Positions 1 through 12,759 of a stretch of DNA of 64,000 bases are shown here, piece by piece (the stretch's first letter is position 1; every line of letters starts with the position of its first letter). Under the pieces are notes generated by a model. It was not told the DNA's origin. It did not search any database and saw nothing but the letters and a program-made list of their open reading frames with translations. Made by a program: the position numbers and the translations under genes. The stretch covers positions 45,810,325 through 45,874,324 of the forward strand of contig JARCOQ010000007.1 of assembly GCA_029207755.1 (NCBI GenBank), in the 5' to 3' direction. The stretch comes from Chamaea fasciata. Lineage: Eukaryota; Chordata; Aves; Passeriformes; Sylviidae.

Positions 1-3000
1 GCCAAGTCCATGTGCTGCTCCTCCTGCCCCACAGCCAGGACAGCATGGAACAGGCTGGCACGCACCAGGGAATGGGGACACTGTGCCTGAACGCCCACAG
101 GGTTATTGATGAATGGCAGTCTCCTTCCTCCCAGGAGGAGACCCTTCCTCACGTGGGTGTCTAAGCCATCACAGGCCCAGGACTTCTGCAGGCCACATCC
201 TCCGCTCAGTGACTCTGGAGCATTTTGGCCGTGGCCCTCCCAGGCAGTGATTCCTCTCCACGAATAACGGTATTTCCAGAAAGCTGTTTACAGCACCACG
301 TACCAGGCCATTTTAGCAGACGGTAAACAGAGAAATTTTAAAGATTAATAGGCATTCATTTATTATGTTACACTCACTTCACTTTTCCCAGACAACCAAA
401 TTGGTAAATTAGAGCCATAATTTTCCACCAATTAATACCAGATGTGACACACTTTGACATTAAAAGAGTAAATATAAGAGAACTGTCAAATACTTCATAT
501 TCCTAATGTAATACTGTTGGAATAGAAAACCTGAAATTCTCGTGCCTCAGACTTATTCTGAAACACAGACACAAAGGACGCTGATGTTTCCAACTACTGC
601 ACATTCACAAGGCTGCACATTGTCCCCTTGACAGCTGCTGACACCTTTCCCAAATGCATGTTGACTAAAAAGCCCAAGCCCAAAGCAGTATTTATACCTG
701 TAATCCAGCACAGGACGTACTGTCACAACATCAGAGGAGATACCAATAAAAAGTAAGAGAAAATGCCAAAGACAAACGGGAATTATTGCATGTTTTCAGT
801 GCAGTACAGAACAAGGGTAGTTAGCAAAGCTTTTAGAAAACAAAATGAAATACAAAAATCTTGTTTTAGTGCTTCTCTTTTCCAGCAGTTTCTACACTAG
901 GACATTCCAGCATCAGTTCCGGGCCTGTCTGCAGAATGTCACAGTCCCAGAGTTACACAGGCTCTGTGTTAATACAGCTGATCAGAGCAACCAGGACAAG
1001 GGGACCTGCTTGGCACACATGGACTGGAGGACAAACCTACTCTCTGTAGCCCTCTTGGTTCCCTCAGGTAGGCTGGACCCTACTCCTCAGGACCCAGAAG
1101 TTGTGCCAGCACTGCTCTGGTATCCAGAGAGGAGAGACATGAAGCTCTGGGAGCAATTAAAGCTCATCTCCTTTAAACTCTCATCAGCTACAGTTTTGGG
1201 GAGGTGGGAACATACCATAGAATAGTTCTCCTTTACTTCAATTATCTCCATACTCCCTTTCTCCATAGAGTCCCAGTCAGCAAAGATTTTTGATAGGCTG
1301 AAGGTGACTTTGCAAAGAAGGAAATACCCCTTCACACACCACATTGCCACTGCCAGGCCCTCAAGCAAATCTAGCTATGAATTTCCCCATTCACACCATC
1401 GAGATTAACTGGGATCGTACAGTCTATCATCAGTGTCGCAAAGCCCTCACTCTGCCAGTTATCTGCCAAAAATTCCAGCTATCTCTTCCCAAACGCACCA
1501 AGCAACAATTTCTGCAGACTTCAGGTTTCATTACACCTTAAAATAAAAGGGAATGAAAACAGGAGGATACCTAGAAACAAGAGGTCTTTTCCATTGGTGG
1601 TTGCTTTGCAACCTGAGGCAGCAGGCAAAGATCCACCATAATTATATCTCGTTGGCAAAGTCATTGAAGTAAATGCAGCCGGGTGAAAATCACTTTCCCT
1701 CTTGTACCTCACCATGCTCACAAGGAACAGGCTTCCCACGCACAACCATATGTCATGTTTTGCCAGCACAGCCAGGTAGCTGACACGTTTCCTAGTGGCC
1801 AGAACATAACCAGTCAAATCTGGTACTCAAATCAGAAGTTTTTTTCTTGATTAGAAGACATGGGCTTTGATGTGTTTTGACCCAGATTAACTGGCTTCAT
1901 CAGGCTCCAGAAACAAAGTAGGACTGGAAAGGGGCTCAGTTAAAATTGCAGCAACATCACCAGGAATCTGCAGAAGGGTCCCAAAAGGGTTTTGGATCCA
2001 AAGCAGACAGAGCAAAGCTGCAGTCAGCTGGCACAGGGGAGGACCAGCCCGACCGGCCCTACAACATTCATGATGGGATGAAATACAACCCAAGGCTTCA
2101 GAGCCTGCCCCAGCCTCTGTAGACACTTTCCTGGAAAGATATAAGAATAGGGATTGAAGCAGAATTGGACCCCAGGCAGGAATATCCTCCTTCCAGTCTT
2201 TTCCCATAAATAGGCAGTGGGGGGCAGAGGGGAATGGACTTTAAATGGTTTTGCAAGAGGAACCCAGATGAAAGCAAATCAGCTACAACAGAGAAAATCC
2301 AATCTACTTAACTGTCCTGCACAGAACTAATTTTGCCTGGTGCAGCTGTGACCTTCACAAACATCAGGTCAGTAGCAGCCTTACTATCTCCAAATGAAGG
2401 TAGAAGATAGTCGTCCCTGAGCAGGCCTCCCCAGTGTCAGAGAGAAAAGAGCTCTTTTATAAAGCACGGTCTGGATCAAGAGGCATGTTACAGAAAGATT
2501 ACACTGCAAACCTAATCCCCTATCCCTAAAGCTCAACAATCTGATACATGAACCCGCCTTTCATCAAAGAGCTGGTGATTGCAGTGTTGGGCAATCTGAG
2601 CAATGGGTAGGGAATGGGGCTGCCAGCTGTGTCGGCCAGCTCAGCACAGCTGGATGGCCACACCAGCTCCTCCTGGTAAGGAGTCCTTACACACATGTTC
2701 ATCCAGGTACACATGGCAGCACATCTTGTCAATGAGTTTTAAAAAGGGTCTTAACATTTTCCATAGTGCTGGTACAAACCATCTCCTGGTCATCTTGTCT
2801 CCAGTTATTTGCAGAATGCCCATAAAATCCGGCCATTTTTAGTCTTTAACGTTCAAACTGACTTTTGACATCCTTGTTCACTCCTCCCAGAGAGGGTGAC
2901 ACAGCACTGGCCAGAAAGAGTCCTATTTGTTAACCCTTTCTACCCAAAAGGCAGGCACACACAAGAGGTAGCTGTGCATGTCCCACCTGCACAAAGCAGA

Positions 3001-3069
3001 AGTCCTGGTCAAGGGAGCCAAGTGACTTGTACCAGAATATGCTGGCCAGTGAGTGCTGCCCAACTGAAG

Positions 3070-3140
3070 GCACGTTATTAACACGTGCTACTGGTGTCAC
3101 CCCTCACCTTCCCATAGGCACCACGTAGAGCTACGTGGTG
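3070..3140. repeat. paired ACGT inverted repeats
   Basis: Two inverted repeats lie 30 bases apart. One has arms GCACGT and ACGTGC around a 7-base spacer (3070-3088). The other has 10-base arms CACCACGTAG and CTACGTGGTG around two bases (3119-3140). Both expose ACGT cores of the kind read by bHLH or bZIP factors. Confidence 0.75.
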
Positions 3141-5134
3141 AGGCTATAAGGTTTGCACTTCTAAGCTCAAGAGCCAGAAGAAAAATGATCTTTATTTCAT
3201 AATCTTAAATCGGGAATAAGTTCAAAGCAAGGCAATATAGAAACATTATTTTGAAATCAGAATCAGGCACATTAGCTACAAGAAGTTTCTTTGAAGTACT
3301 CAGAGCACATGGCCTAAAAAAATGTTTAAAGGCCATGTCTTCCCTGTAGGAGTGACCATAGAGTGCACAGAAACTACCTGTGTCACAGACCAATGTTTTT
3401 CAACCAGTGAAAATATTGTTATATACCATTAACCCCATTTAAGTATCTACAAGTAGTAATGGGAAGAGTAAACCTCTTGTCAGGAGGTGTAAGTTTGCTA
3501 TACGAGGAACCCTCATCACCAGTAAAAATTTTTAAGTGGTCTGCGGTGGAAGGAGGTGCAAAACCACCGCTGGAGATGCCCCTGTAATTGGCTATGGGAC
3601 AGAGATCGACATACACCTCTGCAGGTGAAAAATTCTTTGGGATGTTGATAAAATAATTTGGCCAAAGGGAGAAAGGTGCCAAGAAAGTTTCATCTCATTT
3701 TATTCATTCAGTTCCTCTCACTTTAACAGAAATAAAGAGTCGATCACATGCTCCATGCCTGCACAGCACATGTAAGCACAGTGCTCATCACCAGCAGTGC
3801 TAGGAGAGCTGTGACCGTTTTTGTTATCACAACTCATTCTTATCGCACCATTTGTTACCATACGCTCTTTTTGCAGGAGCCTGCACTCCTGCTCTCTGAA
3901 CATGAATCCCAGAAGGTCATCCTGAGAGAGTGGGGCATCTCCAAATCATGCATCTCCTGGCTTTGCCGAGAGATGCCTGCTAACGGATGGCTGAAGGTGA
4001 AAGCTGCACGGACTAAAACTGGCACTAATTCACCAATGCAATAAACTACTACAGGAAGCAGTGATCTACATCTCGTCACCTCTGACATGTCAGGATCCAA
4101 ATGCAGACAGCATTTAACGAAAGAGCAGTTACTGGTTGTACTTCTCATCTGTATTATATAGGGTGTGATGCTCCCTAGCATTATGAGAGCTTCTCCACTT
4201 CAGATCTGGGACTCTGTGACTCCTTGTCCACACACCCAGCAGACTGACTGCAGTGCTCGTTTTATGATATACGAGAGATGTGAACCATTTTGGACTTTTT
4301 CCAAATCAGCAAACTTTTTCTTTTTTTCCTCTAGCAATCTCCAGTCTGGAATTCCTCGGCTTCTGTCGGAGGAGTTCTTGGTGACTCACATGTGGATTGG
4401 GAGCTTTCTCAGCCCACAGCTGAAGGCAAGGGTGTTAAATATTTAATAAAGAGACAGCTTTTCTCCCAAATGTTTTGGATAAATAGCTGCTAAAAGAAAC
4501 CAAAATACAAAAGGGTTTTAGCTGCTGGAATAAAAATATGTTTTTCCCATTCCAACAACCATCGAGCCCTCACCTGGGCTCTCTCCCTGGTGCTCACAGC
4601 TGTTCCCAGCTCCCACCACTGGCCCACGCCTGCACTCAGGAGGGAACCACACTTCAGCCAACCTCCTGCAGCTAGGCTCAGCTTCAGTCACTCAAACTAG
4701 GAGGAGGAGGGATAGTAAAAGAATACTAGAAGTTTTAGCTGTAGTCTAAAAGCTGCTCTGGCCTTACAAGCGTGGTGCTACCGGCCGGGCCCATCTGGTG
4801 CTAACAGTTGTTAAGCAGCAGACATGGTAACAGTGGCAGGGTGTTTGAGTAGTTTTACCCTGTAACTGTTGCCACATAGTAAGGGATGGGAGACATGCAC
4901 CCTCACATGTCTGATGGGGTTTTTTAACAACAGGAAAGCAGTGAACATTCAAGAATTTCTACTTTTTAATGTCCAATTAAATATCAGTATTAAGGAAGTA
5001 ACTTGGACCTTCCTAGGTCCACAGTTTTCAGCACCTAATTATCTTCTAACTTTATTCCATGACTATCATGTGACTATGTTCTTTATTTCCTTCCCATAAT
5101 TACTACCTAGTTAAAATACTCCAAGTTGGAATGC

Positions 5135-5148
5135 AAAAAAAAAAAAAA
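5135..5148. repeat. A14 run
   Basis: Fourteen consecutive A. No retrocopy body is recognisable upstream, so it need not be a poly(A) tail. Confidence 0.95.
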
Positions 5149-6166
5149 TAATGAAAGAAAAGATCAAATTCTTGGACAGTGAATCATAAACTCTGTTTGG
5201 TATCTGCCCACAGATACAGCAGGATGAAATCCTTATTTAAGCATCAAACAGGATTTATTTAGGCATTTTGTTATCTCTGTTGAAGTATCAAAACAGCGCA
5301 TACCATTATGCTGCTAAACGCTATCAGAGTTCCTGCCGTATAGGGGTGATAAGAGGTAAAGACACTGGGTCAGGGTCTGGCCACTGCTCAGCTGAAAGAG
5401 AGAAATGTGCTTTCTCTGTGCCTGTCCTCTAGATAAACCCTCTGCTTTCAACTTGAGGGTACACACAACCATCCTCAGTGTTATGTGTAGCAGTTGATGA
5501 TCTCCAAGACCCTGGACTTTTTACTAGAAGTTCTGAATGTGATTTGCACCAAGCATCCACAGCACCAACTCCTACCTCAACAGTTCATTTGTTGGGAATG
5601 TGAAAACTGATGAATTTCAATTTGTGCAGCCATGAGCAAGGACCTGTCAGTAGGGAACCTCAGGCTCGGGGCTGGACTGCCACCTGAAACGTGCTGCTAT
5701 AAAGGTTACCTCTGGCATTTACCATCCACAGAGTGAGAGGCAGGACTCATCTGCTTTGGTGAACCTTCTTCCAAGCCAGTGGCACTGCACGGATGCAATC
5801 AGTGTGCCCTGCATTGTTTTCAAAGCTGTCAACATCTGTCAGGAATAGTAAATTTTACTTTACCTTGTTTGGGTGGAATGGGTTTCCATTAAAAAAATAT
5901 GTAAATCATGCTAAGAATAGTAAAGAAAATTAGTTTAAACAGCATGGCAGCAATTAGCCACAGTTCTTACAGGGACTGGACAAGCATCACAGTACCACAC
6001 TGCTACCAGCTGCAGCCCCAACTCTGCCATCCATGGAAGGAGGGTCAACTGGAGAACAAGGCTGCATGGCTGTACCGGGTAAACTGCAAGACAGGACCCA
6101 TAAATACAATAACACTTCCTACTGGAACTGACATTTTAAGACTGAAACTACATGCCTACTCAAGAG

Positions 6167-6181
6167 AAAAAAAAAAAAAAA
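6167..6181. repeat. A15 run
   Basis: Fifteen consecutive A after AAGAG. I see no retrogene upstream. Confidence 0.95.
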
Positions 6182-8060
6182 GGCAAAATATGAAGAAACC
6201 AACTTGAAAGCTTGTTACTGGTACAAACCAGAGGAATAATGACTAACTCAGAAACATCAAGTAGAGGTCAATGTTTGCCTTTCACTGTACTTCACATAAA
6301 TACACAGTCCTTTCTACCCACTTCGATGGCTGCTTCAAACGAATCAAGCCCTGTGAGACATTTCACTAGACTATAATCACAAATTCTGATTTTGCTTATG
6401 CATTGCTTCTGCTGCCTAAAGTCTTCCTATCTTGTTTAAGTACAGCATCTAACTGCAAGCAGAATGGCAGCAGCCTTTCTTGCCCCATGATGAGCACCAG
6501 CACTGAGTAGGTCAACAAAGATGGTAAGCAGCTCCTAAAAAGAGAGACGGGCTCTTGCCCATCAGTAACCAGCAGAGAGTAACTAAATACCTGCAGTTAT
6601 AATCATGGGAACAGTAAACATGCCACATACATGTGCAACTCCTTGTATTTGAGGATCTGTATGTATGAATAGTTAACCTTTCTATAACCTCTCCAAAGAC
6701 TAAAATAACAGAATTTCCCCTTTGGCTCCTGCCAAATCCCTAATTTTTGCCCACTTAACTCAGAGAAGGAGACTTTGCTTGCACTATCTTCAAATATTAA
6801 TAGTGAACTGCCAAGGCACATTTCTTACTGTGATGCACTTGTATAGCTCTGAGTAATTCCCACTGGCATTAATGAGAATGGCTTATATAAATCGCTTTGC
6901 CTCATCCCATAATCACAATCATGGCTTTAAAGAGGGAGATACACAATTTCTGTGTCTCCCCACTACAGGACAGGGCAGTTCTCATTTTCAAGTTCTCTGG
7001 ACATCACAGGTTAGTCAAGCTACACCAGTCAAACACCAAGTTAGAGCATCACCCCACACCTGTACCTCTCATGGAGCTAAACTGCAATCACTTTCCTAAG
7101 GAAAGTATTTTCCTTGTCTGGATGTAGAACATTGTCTGAGCTGTTCTGAACAGGTGGTTCTGCTTTGGGAATTTAAATTCCTGCTGGAAGGAAGAGCACA
7201 AAAATACTTATTTTTGTTTACAGTAACATCTCATTAAAGCAGTTACCATTATCATAATTTCATGGCCCCTTTTCCCTGCCAGGAGAGCTTAGAGGGCTTT
7301 TTTGGTGAAGGAAAACCTTCCGTCTCACACTGACTACCAAACTCAAAGTGTTTTCATCTGAGGGCAATTTGAAGAGAGGAGACAGCACTTGGTACCAGCA
7401 GGTGAATTCCCAGGTCCTAGGGCCCTGTGGGAGCAGTTGGCTCCTTCCCCACCCACACAACTTCCTCAAGCCATCCTAGGAAGCCTCTTTGAGGGCAAAT
7501 TTTCCCCAGTACCAATGGGATGCTGCAGCTCTGCATTGCCAAGCAGATATGCCTGTCTAATTCTGAAACAACTCTATTCTTGCACTGCAACAATGCCAGC
7601 TCATCCAAGTTCAATGAAACCCCCCAAGAATGATTCACAGCAAACTGAACCATATTTACTTTCAGTTCATTATCACACTCGCAACTGGTAATTTTGAAAA
7701 TTTTATATTCTGAGTTGAGCAGCAGGCTACAGGCTGCACACCTCTTGTTACTGTACATGCCTGAGAGAGATGTCTCGCTTTTCTTTGTCCCCCTCCTTGT
7801 TCTGCCTCCTTAGAGGGGAATTAAGGCAGCAGAGAACTGTGAAAGCTCTGACGGTATCCACACCACAAAATCCTAAGTAACACACGAACCAGAGGAAAAG
7901 CCAATCTTTAACCTCCTGGACTGATCCCAGGGTAAATGTTTGCTCTAGGCAAGGACAAGACAAGTAGGTTCTTCAGTATTTTTCATTTAATATCCTTTTA
8001 ACGTGAGCCTGGACTGGTGCACAAATGAGCACAACTGCTCAAATGAGTCATACTTCTTTT

Positions 8061-8110
8061 TTAGGGCCTTGTTCTGGCAAAACTCCCACTGAGCTCAGCA
8101 GGGGTTTGGA
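8061..8110. repeat. fossil piece of an amniote dispersed repeat
   Basis: GGGCCTTGTTCTGGCAAAAC followed by TCCCACTGAGCTCAGCAGGG matches the old repeat block GCCCTGATCCTGCAAAACTC then CCATTGACTTCAATGGG, with several changes. Confidence 0.35.
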
Positions 8111-9725
8111 AGAGTGGGAAATGAGGAGCAGCCCAGGACCCAGATCTGTGGGATGGGTACACGAGCACAGGACAGCATTTGATTAAATACATCCAAGTTC
8201 CAGAACCTGTGAATATTTGTAATCTTCACAAATGGCAAACAATATAATTTAAACCAATGCTGAGATGCCAGATTGCATCGTTATCAGTTCTTAAAGCTCA
8301 TGGTACCTTAAGTGCATTTAAAAGATCATAACTATTACAGCCCAATTACCACTGGAACCCCAGAGCAGGTGCACTCATCTAAACCAAAGCCTCAGAGAAA
8401 GTAATTCAAACTGAAATTGCTACAGGATTTTCGAAGTGTGAAAGGGACTTGTTGAGAGTAATTAAAGGCTCCAGGATGCAAAATAAAAAGGACATATCCT
8501 ATCCAGATACGTGGGAAAGGAAGCACCATCTCCAGATCCTGATGGCAGGAGGTGAGTTCCCCAGCAGCTGAGTGGGCACCCACAGAGGGCCAGGGCAGCC
8601 AGGCCAGTGGGGTAAGCAGGGGAATCTTTCTGCATGGACCCTGCTTGATACCATGCAATTATCACAAAGCAATTAATGTGACAGTTACTGGCTAATGTGC
8701 ATGCTAAATCCAGGTAAACATGGTCTCCACCATAGGATGGCATGGCCAAGGGAAGACCTCAGCGGGCAAAGGAGGGTGGTGGCTGGTAAGGAGATCACAG
8801 CCACAAATTTAGGGTAAGACACTATCAGCTGAAAGCACCAGGAGGTTTTGGGGAACGCAGAAACCAGCAGCAGAACAAAACATACAGCAATGCTGAGTCA
8901 CACGCTAAACTGGAACCCAAACAACATCCCCCCCAAGCTCAGACAGTAAATAGAATATAACAAAGGAAGGCAATAGAAAGGAACAGGGTTCCCAGGATGT
9001 GCTGCAGATTCAGGTGGGATCCAAACAACCTTGAGCCCACCCTGGGAGATGCTCCCAGTAGCAGATAAAGATGAGAAACGCAGGATTGCTAATTATGTTA
9101 TGATACTTTTGATCTTTCTGCTGTTAAAGAAGTACTGTTGTGGGGCAGTCTCAGGCTTTGCCTACCTCTGAAGAGGAAAAAAAGCCATGCAAATCAGAAA
9201 TCTAGCTCTAGTTCCAAGGCTGCTCTGAGGAGACTGTGCTCGAATTCCAGGGTACAGCCGGCAGGGAAGGGCTCCAAGGAGCAGAGGAGCAGCAAGGTGG
9301 TATCCATCCGGACTCTGGGGCATTGCACACCAAATGTTCTTTGCTTTGGGTCACGCCACAGGAGCTAGGGCCTTGATCTCCTTCCCTGCCTCAGGAGCCA
9401 CAGCTAGGAAAACAAGGCAAGGAGAACAGAGGCAAAACCATCATTTCACAGATCTCCCCCTTTTTCAAGAGACGTGCTATCCTGGGATTTTCACAGTCCA
9501 CGATGATGCCTGGGCACTCCAGCTTAATCCCAGAAGTCGAAAAGAAACTTAAACATTGGAATAAATAAATAGCAGCACTACCCTGCAGAGGGTATTAAAG
9601 CATTAATTTCAACAGACAGATGGCATGGAAGAAGAAGGGCTATATGTACAGAAGAGTGGAACCGGGAGCTGGATGTGAATTCTTGACCCTGGCATTCATA
9701 TACAGCGAAGTATCTCCCCCTCTCA

Positions 9726-9896
9726 TTAAAAAATAAAATAAAATAAAAATTTAAAAAGAAACCAACACCAAAACCCCAAGAAAACAAACAAAAAAAAAAC
9801 CCCAAAACCAAAAATAAATCCCACAACCCACCAAAAAAACCTGCCAAAATGTAAAAATCCGAACAAACAAACAAACAAACCCACAAAAAAGCCCCA
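9726..9896. repeat. A/C-rich low-complexity tract with (CAAA)n
   Basis: About 170 bases almost devoid of G and T on the plus strand. It begins with AAAAT units, passes through A-runs mixed with CCCC, and ends in four to five CAAA units near 9862-9880. On the minus strand this is a pure G/T tract. Apparent hydrophobic open frames on that strand are its low-complexity translation. Confidence 0.92.
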
Positions 9897-12084
9897 AGCC
9901 AAGACCCACCAAGCACCTGCCACTTGTAGCAGTAACAAGGCCAGAAAAGTGGTTCTACTGAGCACTAGCTTGCCACAAGCTGACAAAGGAGATCTCTCAG
10001 AGGAGGTGCTGCAGTGGTACATTGTTTCCTACTGTCCAAACCCACTCAAAAAGCCCCTGTTGTGTTGTGCCAGCCCCGCACCCCTGGCAGTGCCGCATTC
10101 CAGGGTGGAACGCCAGGGCCCCAGGCGCTAAGCAGGAAGGGGCAGCGCACCCGGCATCGTCTCTTTCTCTCACGGATCAGTTGAGTTCATGTGCCAACTA
10201 ACCGGGCAACACACAGCAGCAAGGAAAAATTATGGGCACATACCTAGATCTCTGACTGCCATAAATTTCTAATTTTATTGCAGTAATACGTCGTAAAAGT
10301 GATCCGCCTGCAGCTACTCTATATTGTGGCACAACCCCATCAGATCTCAAAATGCAAAGGAGACAGCACAGGACACAAGCAGGAGGCGTGTGTCCTGCCT
10401 CCAGTGCTCACCCCCCGTGCCAGCCTCAATCCTGCTCTCCAAAACCAGGTCGGGGGATGGCGTGCATGAAGATGCACCGCCCAAGTGAGGCCCTCTGCCC
10501 AAGGCAGCTGCCTCATACCCTGGCTGCCACTCCGCAGGTCCTGCTATTTCCATGGCACTGCTTTTCCCTGGTCTCCCGTGTCTCCTCCTCACCCTGCAGC
10601 CCCCTGGCCCCAAGAAGACAGGGCAGCGTTCATGCCAGTCTGGGAGCAGTGGGGAGTCGAAAACTAGTTTCGCCAACACTGCTGAAATAACTGGATTCAT
10701 CTCTGGGCATATGGCGGTACCTTCAGGGAGAGAGGAAGCCACTGCTGGCCTTCTTGCCAAATTCCTAGTATTTCTGGAGTATTTACATGTTGTACATCTC
10801 AGGTTTCTCTTCCCCCTCTGGCTGCTTGCTGTGGCAGGATGACGCAGCCTGGCTGGCGGGGGCCAAAGATATCCAGCCCACAGCCCTTGCCATGCTAACT
10901 ACAGACAGCCACTTTTAGCTATCTCAACCTACAACAGTTTTTCCCCAGACTTAAGCAGAACAGGAAACAAAAAATTAGCCTCTTTTAATGCATCCATAAA
11001 ATACCACAGCCTCCTCCTTGAGACCACAACGGAGTCCAAAGAGAGTCTGGTAGAGAAAGAGCCCACCACAGAGATGGGTTTTTCACCCCTTTTCAGACAT
11101 GTCTCTGAAGAACTGTGAAGGACACAAGCATGAAAACATAGATAAGTATTTTCAGCATAGGAAAGATGTTTTCCAAGAGGTCCCAGCTTCACTTTTTAAG
11201 TGAGCAGGGAAAATCTATTAGCCAAACAACCTCTGGTGCTGGACTGCCCTCACTTCCACTAAAAAAAAAGTACTACCTTTGCTCCCAGAAAGGAAGCTGA
11301 AAAAAACCACAAAACTGAGGGGACAAACTCACTGATTTTCTGCACCCAGAGGTTAAGGAACCAGAAGAGATTTCTTACAGATCCTAACATTGATTTGGGC
11401 TTCATCAGAAGAAGGACTTGCCCAGCCACCCCACTCAGTGGGTTATGCCCAAACAGAAAGAGGCTGCGCACAGCCAGAAGGCAGGCTAAAGGAGCTGCAG
11501 CTGAAGCCAACCAGCAGGAAGGCTCAGCTTCAGCACCACAACCCTTGGCTTCCTTTGAGGTGACATTCACACAAAGAGATTGGTTAAACTTTAGACTTAT
11601 TCTGCTCTCCCAACTTGCAGCTCTGTGTTGAAACACAAACATTAAAATAACACTCTGAAATGCTCAAAACCTCAAGCGAGGCACCGCAGCCTTCAGCATC
11701 ATCAGATGAGGAACCATGACCCCAGGTTGCTTCACTGGAAGACAACAAGAAGCCAGCAAGCACAGGGCGCCTGGAGGCACCTCCTCGACCCGAAGCACCC
11801 CTGTGTGAGCTGCCGTCAGCCATGAACTCCATCTGCCCAGCTGTCTGTCCCCAGGACCCAGACCTGTTCCAGAGCCAGTTTCAGACATGAAGACATCACA
11901 GCTTTGTACCTTCCAGACAAAATGAACACTGCCATGTTGATGTAACCATTGGCAAGCACAACTACGTTTACTTTGAACTGAAAAAAATCACTTGCATTCC
12001 CAAACTGAAGCCAAGAGCCATTTTGCCAATATATCCAGAAAAGGGATAGTCTTATGTCTCCCAAATATTTCCAGAAGATATTAT
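9897..12084. other. non-coding DNA, slightly GC-richer
   Basis: Moderately GC-rich between 10.05 and 10.9 kb, without CpG-island density. The overlapping open frames on both strands there reflect base composition. If the candidate 3' end near 12.09 kb is real, this lies beyond that gene. Confidence 0.5.
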
Positions 12085-12594
12085 GGAGGGGTTGGATCTT
12101 TATTAATGTGTGACAACAGCATAAAAATGTATCACAATGATAAAAAAGCATATATATCTTCTCAATAGTACATTTTTGAAAAGAAGCCAGTTGGCATACA
12201 AATAGGTGATGCATTGAACAGGTTACAAATACATGTTCTAACAAAAATGTTTGCAACTTTTTCCACTGAGTATTTAAAATATATTGACAGCAATAATTAC
12301 AATGTTCTTTGAATACTCAACAAAGAGATGGCGGCATTTCAAAAAAACCACTTTCCAAAGACTGCATATAATTCTTTGTGCCAGTAAGATATGTCGGAGC
12401 AACAGCTACATAGTTTTTATATACATACACTTCCAATAAGTATGTATTAATTTATATTCATAAATACATATACTTTACACATGTATTTTAGATACACATC
12501 AAATATACCTATATAGAAACAAGTCTTATTTAAAGTTAAGAAGTAAAATTCTCCAATGTCAGAAATAAAACAAACTGCAGATTAAATTTAAAAG
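12085..12594 (-). other. candidate 3' UTR with polyadenylation signal
   Basis: This AT-rich segment differs sharply from the GC-richer DNA on either side. It is placed directly after the candidate stop codon at 12595-12597. Read on the minus strand it ends with AATAAA at 12099-12104, so cleavage would fall near 12080-12090. It contains TATA-like and imperfect hairpin sequence around 12437-12472. Support depends on the adjacent exon being real; otherwise it is simply an AT-rich patch. Confidence 0.28.
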
Positions 12595-12759
12595 TCATGA
12601 ATCTGCCTGATGTAAGAATGGGCAATACTTCTGCTCCAGGCCTTTCTTTTGCATTAAAATCTGCACATGGTCTGTGGTATCAGTTTGGTTTAAATTTTCA
12701 CTAATTGTTTTCACAAATAGCATTTCACTCTTGTTATCACAATCTGAAGACCAAGCTGG
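12595..12759 (-). CDS. candidate terminal coding exon, minus strand, unidentified protein
   Basis: On the minus strand a frame of 54 codons plus TGA follows an acceptor TTTGTCAG|CCAGCTTGG. That acceptor has a pyrimidine-rich run and a perfect-looking branch point (CACTAAC) about 25 bases upstream. The frame starts in phase 0. Its product is hydrophilic and normal in composition (…SEMLFVKTISENLNQTD…, ending …FLHQADS), with many purine-first codons in its middle. Downstream is a distinctly AT-rich stretch and an AATAAA at 12099-12104, as in a 3' UTR. I do not recognise the protein. The run of open codons alone could occur by chance; the combination of acceptor, branch point, stop and UTR-like tail is what supports it. 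If real, it would be the 3' end of the gene starting at the CpG island near 44 kb. Confidence 0.33.
   Translation of the reverse strand, partial: PAWSSDCDNKSEMLFVKTISENLNQTDTTDHVQILMQKKGLEQKYCPFLHQADS

Larger units (their letters stand above)
1..9725. other. non-coding DNA, no gene recognised
   Basis: Apart from the inverted repeats near 3.1 kb, the fossil repeat at 8.06 kb and two A-runs, I see only mixed unique sequence. Open frames are short and show no family resemblance. Minus-strand stretches near 1.7 kb and 3.5 kb look peptide-like in composition but lack a convincing pair of splice signals. Confidence 0.55.

Noticed and set aside
1521..1817. Minus-strand frame that looks like a membrane-protein exon ending at ATG|GTGAGG
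   Set aside because: The acceptor side is weak and no neighbouring exon or family match could be found; chance is more likely.
3419..3682. 87-codon minus-strand frame with globular-looking composition
   Set aside because: No acceptor in the expected position and no resemblance to a known protein or repeat.
9578..10022. Hydrophobic, Phe/Gly-rich minus-strand frames resembling membrane segments
   Set aside because: They are translations of the low-complexity A/C tract at 9726-9896.
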